DNA of 15,773 nucleotides from an uncultured Pseudomonadota bacterium (GTDB lineage: Bacteria > Pseudomonadota > Gammaproteobacteria > Methylococcales > Methylomonadaceae), in contig CAIVBX010000239.1 of the NCBI GenBank assembly GCA_903904275.1, positions 1-15,773 of the forward strand, in the 5' to 3' direction. Under the pieces are notes generated by a model. It saw nothing but the letters and a program-made list of their open reading frames with translations, made no database searches and was not told the origin of the DNA. Within the stretch, counting starts at the first letter, position 1. Each line of letters opens with the position of its first letter. Shown piece by piece: positions 6,649-14,066 of this stretch. A program made the position numbers and the translations under genes.

Positions 6649-9432
6649 ATGGCAGCAATACAACCAAAAAATACAGAGCATCTAATTTCAGAAAAAGATT
6701 TAATGGTCACAAAAACGGATTTAAACGGTATTTTGACCTATGCAAATGAAGATTTTGTGCGGGTATGTGGTTATAAAAATGAAGCGGAATTACTCGGACA
6801 ATCACATACTGTTGTGCATCATCCTGATATGCCAAAACAAGTTTTTGATGATTTGTGGAATTCGCTAAAAGTGAAACGTCCTTGGACAGGGTTAATTAAA
6901 AACCTTCGTTCTGATGGGAGTTACTTTTGGGTTTTAGCAAACATTACACCTGATTATGAAAACGGTATACAAATCGGTTACATGGCAGTCCGAACCAAAC
7001 CTTCTAAAGAACAAATTGAAAAAGTAGAAAATGCTTATAGTCTGTTTAAACAAGGTAAATCAGGCGGTTTACGCATTGAAAATGGTGATGTCTTTAAAAA
7101 AGATTTAATTCATTGGTTTGATTTTTTCAAAAGCATTACGATTAAAAAGCGAATTATGTTTTTTGTCATTACCTTAGCATTAGTTATTGCCGCTATCAGC
7201 AGTTTAGGGCTAAACGGCATGAAGCAAAATAATGAAAGTTTAAAATCCGTTTATACAGACCGCGTTATTCCGATGTATCAGCTGGGGTTGATTCAAAAAA
7301 CCATTATGAGTAGTCGTGTATTGATTACTGCCGCGCTTACTAATCCCAACCTGACCAAAACAAATACCCAAAAAGTTGAAGATAACATTGAAGCAATCAA
7401 CAAAACATGGGATGCCTATATGGCGACTTATTTAACACCTGATGAGAAAAATCTCGCGACCAATTTTGCAATCAGTCAAGCTGCTTTTGTGAATGACGGA
7501 TTAAAAGCTACTGTTATTGCACTTCGAGCTAATGATTTAGAAACAGCTGACAAAATCATTGTCACAAAAGTACGTCCTTTATATGAACCTGTTGGTGAAC
7601 AAATTCAACAGTTATTACAGTTACAAATGGATGTGACGAAAGTGGCTTATGAAACTGCTCAATCGCATTATGACAACGCTTTCAACATAACAATGAGTTT
7701 AGCGATAAGCGGTTTGTTAATGGCAATTATAATGGGATTGACGTTGTATCGAGCGATTATTCACCCATTAAATGTCACCGCAGATATGATTATGCGTGGC
7801 AATAATAAAGATTTAGTGGACAACAGCAAACGCGATGAAATTGCAAAAGTATTAGATGCGTTTAAAACGACACAAGTTAAAAATGGTTTCAACGATGCAG
7901 AGGCAAAGCGGATTGCAGATCAAAATTTACGGATTAAAATCGGTTTAGACAACGTGAGTACCAGTGTTGTTATTGTAGATAATGACCGAAAAATCATTTA
8001 TCTCAATAAAGCCGCTTCCAAATTGTTATCGGAACTTGAAAAAGACATTCGACAACAAATTCCGAATTTCGTGGCGGCAAATCTCGTTGGTAGCAACATT
8101 GATGATATGAAAAATATACCGAACCATAAAACTATTTTCGATAACTTAAATCAGCATCATGTTGCAACTATTATGCTTGGTGGACACCCAGTTGTTGTGA
8201 CAGCAAATCCTGTTATAAATGATCAAGGACATAATTTAGGCGTGATTGCTGAATGGAAAGACAGAACCGCTGAAATAGCTATTGAAAAAGAAATTGCCGA
8301 TGTGATTAAAGCGATTGTAGAAGGTGATTTTTCACGTCGAATTAGTGAAAATGGAAAAACGAATTTTATTTTGTTAATCAGTCAAGGCATCAATCAATTA
8401 GTGACGACGTGTTCTGACAGTTTGAGCGAAATAGTGCGTGTTTTAAGTGCATTGTCACAAGGTGATTTAACGCAAACAATTGATAACAATTACTCTGGGA
8501 CGTTTGGACAGTTAAAAAATGATGCTAATGCGACGGTTGAAAGTTTAAAAAACATTGTTCAACAAATTCAAGATACAACATCAGCAATTAGTTCAGGCAC
8601 AAAAGAAATTGCCGCAGGTAATAACGATTTATCACAGCGAACCGAAGAGCAAGCGGCAAGTTTAGAAGAAACGGCAGCAAGCATGGAACAACTAACGTCT
8701 ACCGTAAAACACAATGCGAATAATGCTAAACAAGCCAATCAATTAGCTGGTGAAGCCTCCGATATTGCAGAACGAGGCGTTGATGTTGTGAATCAAGTTG
8801 TTCACACCATGGAAGAAATCAATGAAGCATCACGCAAAATTAGTGACATTATTTCAGTGATTGATGATATTGCTTTTCAAACCAACATTTTAGCGTTAAA
8901 CGCCGCTGTTGAAGCCGCGCGTGCTGGCGAACAAGGAAAAGGTTTTGCTGTGGTTGCAATTGAAGTGCGTAATTTGGCGCAACGTGCTGCGACTGCCGCA
9001 GGTCAAATTAAAGATTTAATCAATAATTCGGTAAGTAAAGTCACTGGCGGGACACATTTAGTTACACAAGCGGGTGAAACAATGGGCGAAATTGTCACTT
9101 CAATTCGCGGTGTCACTGCAATGATGTCTGAAATTACGTTAGCATCGGTTGAGCAAACTCAAGGCATTGAGCAAGTAAATAGTGCTGTCAGTCAAATGGA
9201 TACTGTCACGCAACAAAACGCGGCATTAGTTGAGCAATCTGCGGCTGCAGCAGAAGCATTAGAAGATCAAGCCCATAATTTGTCGATTTCGGTTTCACAT
9301 TTTAAAGTTAGTGGTATTTCAAAAGGCACAAATTCCATGACACGAAAATCAACACCTAGCGAGCAAAAAATTATGAGCAAATCAACCTCAAATATCCAAC
9401 TTGCGAGTAGTCATGATTGGGAAGAATTTTAG
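6649..9432 (+). CDS. Methyl-accepting chemotaxis protein with two PAS domains
   Basis: A 927-aa transmembrane chemoreceptor. The order is a cytoplasmic Aer-like PAS domain (about 15-120; GILTYANEDFVRVCGY, and WTGLIKNLRSDGSYFW), TM1 (about 167-190), a periplasmic four-helix-bundle region (about 191-345), TM2 (about 347-370), a HAMP-like stretch, a second PAS (about 425-545), further HAMP-like segments (about 548-640) and the methyl-accepting coiled coil (about 645-880). The CheA/CheW-contact hairpin tip DDIAFQTNILALNAAVEAAR is unmistakable (739-758). The C-terminus, DWEEF, matches the xWxxF pentapeptide that tethers CheR and CheB. It would relay a redox or small-molecule signal to CheA; an N-terminal PAS before TM1 suggests internal energy or redox sensing, but the cofactor cannot be read. 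No che genes adjoin it. GGAA lies about 12 nt before the ATG. Confidence 0.95.
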   Translation: MAAIQPKNTEHLISEKDLMVTKTDLNGILTYANEDFVRVCGYKNEAELLGQSHTVVHHPDMPKQVFDDLWNSLKVKRPWTGLIKNLRSDGSYFWVLANITPDYENGIQIGYMAVRTKPSKEQIEKVENAYSLFKQGKSGGLRIENGDVFKKDLIHWFDFFKSITIKKRIMFFVITLALVIAAISSLGLNGMKQNNESLKSVYTDRVIPMYQLGLIQKTIMSSRVLITAALTNPNLTKTNTQKVEDNIEAINKTWDAYMATYLTPDEKNLATNFAISQAAFVNDGLKATVIALRANDLETADKIIVTKVRPLYEPVGEQIQQLLQLQMDVTKVAYETAQSHYDNAFNITMSLAISGLLMAIIMGLTLYRAIIHPLNVTADMIMRGNNKDLVDNSKRDEIAKVLDAFKTTQVKNGFNDAEAKRIADQNLRIKIGLDNVSTSVVIVDNDRKIIYLNKAASKLLSELEKDIRQQIPNFVAANLVGSNIDDMKNIPNHKTIFDNLNQHHVATIMLGGHPVVVTANPVINDQGHNLGVIAEWKDRTAEIAIEKEIADVIKAIVEGDFSRRISENGKTNFILLISQGINQLVTTCSDSLSEIVRVLSALSQGDLTQTIDNNYSGTFGQLKNDANATVESLKNIVQQIQDTTSAISSGTKEIAAGNNDLSQRTEEQAASLEETAASMEQLTSTVKHNANNAKQANQLAGEASDIAERGVDVVNQVVHTMEEINEASRKISDIISVIDDIAFQTNILALNAAVEAARAGEQGKGFAVVAIEVRNLAQRAATAAGQIKDLINNSVSKVTGGTHLVTQAGETMGEIVTSIRGVTAMMSEITLASVEQTQGIEQVNSAVSQMDTVTQQNAALVEQSAAAAEALEDQAHNLSISVSHFKVSGISKGTNSMTRKSTPSEQKIMSKSTSNIQLASSHDWEEF

Positions 9433-9450
9433 TCATTAAACAAGTATTTG

Positions 9451-9495
9451 TGACATAAAAATACCTTATGCTGACACTTTCATGTCATAAAAATA
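9451..9495. repeat. Direct repeats TGACATAAAAATA / TGTCATAAAAATA
   Basis: Two 13-bp copies differing at one base lie at 9451-9463 and 9483-9495, start to start 32 bp apart (about three helical turns), in the gap between the MCP and the next gene. TGACA (9472-9476) and TGTCA (9483-9487) also form an inverted repeat. The 11-mer ATGTCATAAAA of the second copy recurs at 6572-6582 before the MCP gene. These could be regulator sites; AT-richness makes chance a real alternative. Confidence 0.4.
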
Positions 9496-9537
9496 AATTA
9501 GTCTTTAGCTTAACTTTAAACCAACAGGATTAGCGGA

Positions 9538-9750
9538 ATGACAATGTTAACAAATGACTTTAAAAAAATTGATGCGTCACTATGGGAGCGATTCACCACA
9601 GCTCTAAGTGATGAATTTCTCAAACAAACGGGTTTAGGTATTTATGCCCATATCACACCGTTAGATTTACAGTCTGTGTACAAAGAATTTGAAGATAATG
9701 AAATTTCTATTCACCATTTCATACACAATTATGTGCGCTCTGTAATTTAA
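9538..9750 (+). CDS. Small hypothetical protein
   Basis: A 70-aa acidic, probably helical protein with no family I recognise and no membrane segment, signal peptide or Cys. AGGA at 9526-9529 is 8 nt before the ATG at 9538, supporting this start over the in-frame ATG two codons later. It lies 105 nt after the MCP and only 16 nt before the next gene, so it likely forms a two-gene unit with it. The short length, ordinary composition and clear RBS argue that it is real. Confidence 0.6.
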   Translation: MTMLTNDFKKIDASLWERFTTALSDEFLKQTGLGIYAHITPLDLQSVYKEFEDNEISIHHFIHNYVRSVI

Positions 9751-9766
9751 AGGGATTAAAAAGTTT

Positions 9767-10267
9767 ATGAAAATTAAAAATGTAAAAATCTTTTCAATCC
9801 AATCCAATTTATCCTCTTTCCCTTCCTATGCTATTTGTGCCGCTCATAGATTAAATGATAAAGAAATACGCGGTGAGAGTTTTCTACTTACTGTTTATAA
9901 AACTAAAAAAGCTAAAGTGATTGCTATGGAAGTTTTTTATGACAGCGTTGTTTCTAACAAAAATTTTGCTGTAATAGATGAATTATTTGTTATTGAAGAA
10001 TGTTTAAATCAGGCTAAATTAAATATGCTTGATAGTGGTAAAAACAAAATTGGACACTACGACTTTTCTATATTGCCATTTATTCAAAATGTTTGTGAAG
10101 TGAAAATAGAGTATTTATTTCATGGGATATTCGCTCCTGAAGCAATTCAAAGCAAAATACAAGATATTGGTCGTTTAAGCCAAATTGATGATTTAAAAAA
10201 GTTGGTTGAAATGGTGTCCAAACATAAACATTGTTTATTCACATCTATGAAAGCAGATACGGATTAA
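9767..10267 (+). CDS. Hypothetical protein
   Basis: A 166-aa protein I cannot place in a family. It looks alpha/beta: strands such as ESFLLTVYKTKKAKVIAMEV in the first half, a helix around IDELFVIEECLNQAKLNML, and a helical C-terminus. There is no signal peptide or transmembrane segment and it has four Cys without a zinc-ligand spacing. It follows the 70-aa gene by 16 nt, with AGGG about 12 nt before its ATG, so the two are probably co-transcribed. It sits between a chemoreceptor and a possible PilZ-like gene, which hints at signalling but does not prove it. Confidence 0.6.
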   Translation: MKIKNVKIFSIQSNLSSFPSYAICAAHRLNDKEIRGESFLLTVYKTKKAKVIAMEVFYDSVVSNKNFAVIDELFVIEECLNQAKLNMLDSGKNKIGHYDFSILPFIQNVCEVKIEYLFHGIFAPEAIQSKIQDIGRLSQIDDLKKLVEMVSKHKHCLFTSMKADTD

Positions 10268-10347
10268 AACTGTCATTTAAAAAACATGAAATTGACACGA
10301 CATTGAAATCTGCTAGACGCACAAACGAAACACAGAATCTTTAATCT

Positions 10348-10384
10348 ACCCCAAAGCATTTTATAAATTGATACGGGGTTTTTA
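10348..10384 (+). promoter_or_regulatory. Possible SD-sequestering stem before 10385 gene
   Basis: ACCCC (10348-10352) can pair with GGGGT (10375-10379); the GGGG is also the Shine-Dalgarno sequence, 6 nt before the ATG at 10385. If formed, the 5-bp stem (22-nt AU-rich loop) would hide the ribosome binding site. The stem is short and the long loop makes it marginal. Confidence 0.25.
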
Positions 10385-10807
10385 ATGAACATTTCAACTA
10401 AATTTGATTCGTTAATTCAGCATGAATCGAAAGAAAAATACGTTACGATTTCAAACAAGCATCACATTTTTGCGCTTATTACGCGAATTGGTTTTTTCAA
10501 AACAGAAATGTCAGTTAAATTATCTAGCATTAGCAAATTAGGAATCATGCTTAGTTCAGCGTGCCACATATTAACTAATGCTATTAATAAAAATGTGATA
10601 ATTGAATTGTACATAGATGGAAATTTATTTATACATAAAGCCTGTGTTGTTTCGCACGATATTGCAAATGAATTGTATGAAATTAGATTTACACAATCTT
10701 TTGAATTTATTGATGAGTATTTAGAAAATTTCAATACATCACCGCATTATGGATTAAATGCCTCTCCTGCCAGTAATGGTAATATGAATTTAAAAGCAAT
10801 TACTTAA
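10385..10807 (+). CDS. Possible degenerate PilZ-like protein
   Basis: A 140-aa protein. Its middle resembles a PilZ beta-barrel: VKLSSISKLGIMLSSA (about 44-59) parallels the D-x-S-x2-G segment of PilZ domains and is followed by alternating strands (VIIELYIDGNLFIHKACVVS, then YEIRFTQSFE). The RxxxR c-di-GMP motif expected before it is not visible (KYVTISNKHH instead), so nucleotide binding is doubtful. The C-terminal 25 residues are Asn/Ser-rich and look disordered. GGGG is a good ribosome site 6 nt before the ATG. The gene ends 1 nt before sixA, which is convergent. The nearby EAL-like gene makes a c-di-GMP context conceivable. Treat the PilZ resemblance as a weak guess; hypothetical protein is the safe call. 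Confidence 0.5.
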   Translation: MNISTKFDSLIQHESKEKYVTISNKHHIFALITRIGFFKTEMSVKLSSISKLGIMLSSACHILTNAINKNVIIELYIDGNLFIHKACVVSHDIANELYEIRFTQSFEFIDEYLENFNTSPHYGLNASPASNGNMNLKAIT

Positions 10808-10808
10808 T

Positions 10809-11315
10809 TTATAATAACTTTGCATAAGTAATTGATTCAAATTGGGCGCGTTTCTGACCCAATTCAGACCACAACATATTATCGAGCGATAATCTCACTA
10901 AAGAAGCCGTTGGTAATAATTTTTTGACATTTGGCAACGCCTCTTTACCGACAAGATATTTTAAAAATTTTTCTAATTCTGGGTTATGTCCAACCAATAG
11001 AACGCGCTGTGTCGTTTCTGGACAGCTTGCCAAAACCATTTTTAATTTTTCAATGTCTGTAGCATATAAACGTGAATCTTCTTGTATCACTAAGCCATCT
11101 ACCTGTAATTCTTGATAAATAATTTTTACCGTTTCAATTGTTCGCGTAGATGGTGAACTTAAAATAGCATCTGGGATTAAGTGTTGTTTTTTTAACCATG
11201 CCCCCACGTTTTTAGCATCCAACCTACCGCGTTTTTTAAGCTGACGATCTTTATCTTCAATGTTATTTTTTGTAACTTTGGCTTTAGCATGTCTTAGCAA
11301 TAACAATTCTTTCAT
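10809..11315 (-). CDS. sixA: Phosphohistidine phosphatase SixA
   Basis: A histidine-phosphatase superfamily protein of SixA type. The RHG motif LLLLRHAKA lies right at the N-terminus, and the second active-site histidine is in LVGHNPELE. SixA removes phosphate from histidine phosphocarriers (in E. coli ArcB and the nitrogen PTS protein NPr), in the cytoplasm. I chose the ATG at 11315, giving 168 aa, close to the about 160 aa usual for SixA; a longer in-frame start at 11381 would add 22 residues before the first beta strand with no family support. GGAA lies about 8 nt upstream of 11315. It converges on the 10385 gene with a 1-nt gap and is otherwise monocistronic. Confidence 0.88.
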   Translation of the reverse strand: MKELLLLRHAKAKVTKNNIEDKDRQLKKRGRLDAKNVGAWLKKQHLIPDAILSSPSTRTIETVKIIYQELQVDGLVIQEDSRLYATDIEKLKMVLASCPETTQRVLLVGHNPELEKFLKYLVGKEALPNVKKLLPTASLVRLSLDNMLWSELGQKRAQFESITYAKLL

Positions 11316-11444
11316 AAATAATTCCAATAAATCCAAGGGATAGACTACGTTAATAGACGGTAAAGGGTTCAATGTACACACATCTATATTAAAAAACTAT
11401 TACAAGTTTTTTACTGTGGAATTATAAATTTCATGAGATGACTC

Positions 11445-11534
11445 AAAGTGGTTTCGATTTTGTTGAAGATAGTTATTACGAAAATAATCAAAACGTATCC
11501 ACTTTTTAGATAATGCTATCGAATAATACCGTTT
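11445..11534 (+). pseudogene. Decayed copy of the 3' end of the EAL-like gene
   Basis: These 90 bp match 12371-12460 without gaps at a constant offset of 926, with 9 mismatches by my count. The match covers the last 21 codons, the stop and 25 nt beyond it. Read in frame it encodes SGFDFVEDSYYENNQNVSTF then stop, against SGFDFVEGRYYENHQNISIF in the intact gene. Upstream, around 11389-11410, a further similarity (TTACAAGTTTT, as at 12280-12290) suggests more of the copy survives with internal deletions. It is a relic of a tandem paralog, not a functional gene. Confidence 0.8.
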
Positions 11535-11592
11535 TCGTTAGCCATCAAAGACAATTAAGCTATTTTTTTGATAAAAACAAGAGAATGATGTT

Positions 11593-12435
11593 ATGGCTTT
11601 ACTGGATTTGGTCGAATACTTTAACGACCGTTTTGAACAAGAACATAAGGCAAATTATCGCCCGTTGATTATTGAAAATAATCGTGTCAGTGGCATTTTT
11701 GGACAATTACGCATTAGTAGTCGTTTTTCTGCCTTGCGACAAACTCATAATCCAAGTGCAATTCAAGCGCACGCTGTTAAAATCAACGTGTCGGCTTGTG
11801 AATCGCTTTATTTACACAGTTACGAACTTGACAATCTCGCCTTGAATTCAAGCGAAACTTATGTTCATTTTGAATCGATTATTAACTTTGACCGATTAGC
11901 ACGAACGGTTCACGCGCTAAATTATTTGTCATTTGCCAAACCTGACAAAGAATTATTTTTAGAAGTTGATCCGCGTCACATTTTAGGAATTAAAAAAGAC
12001 CACGGCGCATATTTTGAAACGGTGATTGAACAATGTGGTTTAACCACAAAAAACACCGTTATTGTTTTAGCTGTGACCAGTAATTATGTGCAATATAACG
12101 AGGCATTGATTCGCGGGCTGTCAAATTATCGCCAACGTGGTTATCGCATTGCTTTACGTTTTGATCATTTGATTTCAGATAAACACATTGTCGATTTGAT
12201 TTCAAAACTCACGCCTGATTATGTCAGTTTATCCGCTCGTCAAATTGAAACCGAAAGCGGCAGTAATGCACTTAAAAAATTACAAGTTTTAAAACGTGCG
12301 ATTACCTTAACGCAAGGACGCGGGATTTTGCGGCAAATTGACCGTAAAAAATCAGAATTTTTAGCGCGTGAAAGTGGTTTTGATTTTGTTGAAGGTCGTT
12401 ATTACGAAAACCATCAAAACATATCCATTTTTTAG
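11593..12435 (+). CDS. Degenerate EAL-domain-like protein
   Basis: A 280-aa protein whose layout follows an EAL phosphodiesterase barrel: FESIINFDRLARTVHALNYL (about 93-112), LFLEVDPRHI (121-130), FETVIEQCGL, VIVLAVTSNY (156-165), YRIALRFDHL (184-193), PDYVSLSARQIE (208-219) and FDFVEGRYYE (263-272). The catalytic residues of true c-di-GMP phosphodiesterases are missing: no E-x-L motif at the expected first strand (GQLRISSRF), no DDFG (RFDHL instead), and no conserved Lys in the PDYVSL strand. It is therefore probably a non-catalytic c-di-GMP or protein-binding EAL relative. AGAGA lies about 9 nt upstream. A decayed copy of its 3' end sits just upstream, so the locus has been duplicated. cysE follows after 88 nt. 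Assignment is by pattern, not by a search. Confidence 0.65.
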   Translation: MALLDLVEYFNDRFEQEHKANYRPLIIENNRVSGIFGQLRISSRFSALRQTHNPSAIQAHAVKINVSACESLYLHSYELDNLALNSSETYVHFESIINFDRLARTVHALNYLSFAKPDKELFLEVDPRHILGIKKDHGAYFETVIEQCGLTTKNTVIVLAVTSNYVQYNEALIRGLSNYRQRGYRIALRFDHLISDKHIVDLISKLTPDYVSLSARQIETESGSNALKKLQVLKRAITLTQGRGILRQIDRKKSEFLARESGFDFVEGRYYENHQNISIF

Positions 12436-12460
12436 ATAACACTATCGAATAATACCGTTT
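12371..12460 (+). repeat. Intact partner of the 90-bp duplication
   Basis: This is the second copy of the direct repeat at 11445-11534 (about 90% identical, 926 bp apart). It includes the C-terminal codons of the EAL-like gene, its stop codon, and 25 bp of non-coding DNA ending in AATACCGTTT. Confidence 0.8.
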
Positions 12461-12523
12461 CACAGGCTTTTTTGTTTTCTTTAAGATGCTTTTCAACGAA
12501 AGTAACACGCGAATTTTAATGAA

Positions 12524-13429
12524 ATGAACAAGCAAATACACTGGGAAATTGATGATTTAGTCAAGCAACTGCGCGAGATTCGTGTACGTTCACTTGAAAC
12601 CCGAGAACGTCTCAATAAACCGCCTAAATTACCATCGCGTAAAACACTGACTAAAATTTTAGACGGTTTAAGCGGTGCATTATTCCCTAATCGTTTAGGT
12701 CGTCCTGATTTGCGAGAAGAAGGGATTGATTATTTCGTTGGTAATACGTTAGATACCGCTTTGCGTGATTTACACGAGCAGATTCACCGTGAATTACATT
12801 TCATGGCGGAGCAAAATAACGTTCCTCAAATCACTGAATATGATGCAAAAACCATCGTTCGTAAATTCGCCGCGCAATTGCCCCGCATTCGTTTATTGCT
12901 TGATACCGACATTCAAGCCGCTTATCAAGGCGACCCCGCCGCACGAACACCTGATGAAACGCTCGTTTGTTATCCTGGTATTTACGCAATGATTCATCAA
13001 CGGCTCGCGCATGTTTTGTATCAACTAGGCGTGCCATTAACTGCTCGAATGATTACCGAATTAGCGCATTCTGCAACAGGCATCGATATTCACCCAGGTG
13101 CAGAAATCGGCGAAAGTTTTTTCATTGACCACGGCACAGGCGTTGTGATTGGTGAAACAACAGTAATTGGCAATCGAGTTCGTTTATATCAAGCCGTCAC
13201 ATTGGGTGCAAAACGCTTTGAACACGCTGACGATGGCAGTTTAGTCAAAGGCAACGCGCGGCATCCGATTGTTGAAGATGATGTGGTGATTTATGCAGGC
13301 GCGACAATTTTAGGTCGAATCACTATCGGTCGAGGTTCAGTGATTGGCGGAAATGTATGGCTTACGCATAGCGTTCCGCCAGAAAGCCATATTACGCAAG
13401 CGTTGCTACGCAGCGAATTAACGTCATAA
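12524..13429 (+). CDS. cysE: Serine O-acetyltransferase
   Basis: A 301-aa serine acetyltransferase, which makes O-acetylserine from serine and acetyl-CoA in the first committed step of cysteine synthesis. The N-terminal about 170 residues are helical (the oligomerisation domain of the long EpsC/SAT type), followed by left-handed beta-helix hexapeptide repeats. Active-site motifs are GIDIHPGAEIGESFFIDHGT (186-205) and GVVIGETTVIG (206-216), with GNARHPIVEDDVVIYAGATI further on. It resembles the longer EpsC-like form rather than E. coli CysE, and such genes commonly flank family 2A encapsulins, where acetylserine supply pairs with the encapsulated cysteine desulfurase. The C-terminus is short (LLRSELTS). 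The Shine-Dalgarno sequence is poor. A zinc-ribbon/HTH gene follows after 30 nt. Confidence 0.93.
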   Translation: MNKQIHWEIDDLVKQLREIRVRSLETRERLNKPPKLPSRKTLTKILDGLSGALFPNRLGRPDLREEGIDYFVGNTLDTALRDLHEQIHRELHFMAEQNNVPQITEYDAKTIVRKFAAQLPRIRLLLDTDIQAAYQGDPAARTPDETLVCYPGIYAMIHQRLAHVLYQLGVPLTARMITELAHSATGIDIHPGAEIGESFFIDHGTGVVIGETTVIGNRVRLYQAVTLGAKRFEHADDGSLVKGNARHPIVEDDVVIYAGATILGRITIGRGSVIGGNVWLTHSVPPESHITQALLRSELTS

Positions 13430-13459
13430 ATCTAACAAGCTGATTTAATTAGCAATTCA

Positions 13460-13900
13460 ATGGTCACTAAAAATAGATTCAAATCGACGATGATAACGTG
13501 TCCAAAATGTTTTTCTAAAGCGTGTGTAAAAGACGGCATTATTAAAGAAAAACAACGCTTTAAATGTAATCAATGCGGTTATCGGCACACAGTTTCTCAT
13601 CGTGGCTTGAGTTTAGATATTCGTCGGCAAGCTTTGCAATTGTATTTAGCGGGATTGGGGTTTCGTCCAATTGGACAGCTATTGAAATGCAGTCACGTTA
13701 CGATTGCACAATGGATTCACGAACATGGCGATGCAATTAAATCGATGCGTGCGCCCGAAATAAAGATTGTAAAAACAAAAGCGTTGCAGGCTTACGTCGA
13801 AACGAAAAACACAACAGAAAACACCGTGACGTTAGTTATCGATATGCAAAACAAAGCGACTTCCTTGTGCATTCCGATTACGCCTAAACAGAAAAAGTAA
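13460..13900 (+). CDS. Zinc-ribbon/HTH protein, IS1 InsA-like
   Basis: A 146-aa protein with an N-terminal zinc ribbon (CPKC at 14-17, CNQC at 36-39) followed by a helix-turn-helix (about 55-93; ALQLYLAGLGFRPIGQLLKC, then SHVTIAQWIHEHG). This is the architecture of IS1-family InsA and of the N-terminal part of fused IS1-like transposases. The DDE catalytic part (InsB) is absent: the protein ends with a 50-residue Lys/Thr-rich tail and no transposase remnant is seen in the next 166 nt. Either it is a domesticated DNA-binding protein or a truncated IS. It lies 30 nt after cysE and in the same direction as the encapsulin gene, so a role as local regulator is attractive but unproven. The ATG at 13490 (just before ITCPKC) is an alternative start; neither has a clear RBS. 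Confidence 0.8.
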   Translation: MVTKNRFKSTMITCPKCFSKACVKDGIIKEKQRFKCNQCGYRHTVSHRGLSLDIRRQALQLYLAGLGFRPIGQLLKCSHVTIAQWIHEHGDAIKSMRAPEIKIVKTKALQAYVETKNTTENTVTLVIDMQNKATSLCIPITPKQKK

Positions 13901-13965
13901 GTCAGCATCAAAAATCTATATAAACTTAACATTGAAATTTAACATATTGATTTTAAATGACTATA

Positions 13966-13992
13966 TGTTGACGCATCAACAAAAGCTGTTGA
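13966..13992 (+). promoter_or_regulatory. Three alternating TGTTGA/TCAACA half-sites
   Basis: TGTTGA (13966-13971), TCAACA (13976-13981) and TGTTGA (13987-13992) alternate in orientation with 4- and 5-nt spacers. The arrangement allows two mutually exclusive hairpins or three half-sites for a dimeric regulator. It lies 74-101 nt before the encapsulin ATG. TTGAAA at 13989-13994 could be a -35 overlapping it, but no good -10 is seen. Confidence 0.45.
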
Positions 13993-14066
13993 AAACTATG
14001 CAGGTCAGTAACAACATAAAAATAATTACTTTCTCATTCACCAACAAAACTTAATAGGAAACAAAA

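Noticed and set aside
11316..11381. 22-residue N-terminal extension of SixA
   Set aside because: SixA starts directly with the strand leading to RHG; the extension exceeds family length, and a ribosome site is present before the inner ATG.
12765..13037. Open frames on both strands inside cysE
   Set aside because: They are shadows of the serine acetyltransferase coding sequence with no recognisable domains.
13460..13900. Complete IS1-type insertion sequence
   Set aside because: Only the InsA-like zinc-ribbon/HTH part is present. I found no DDE (InsB) domain, terminal inverted repeats or target duplication around it.
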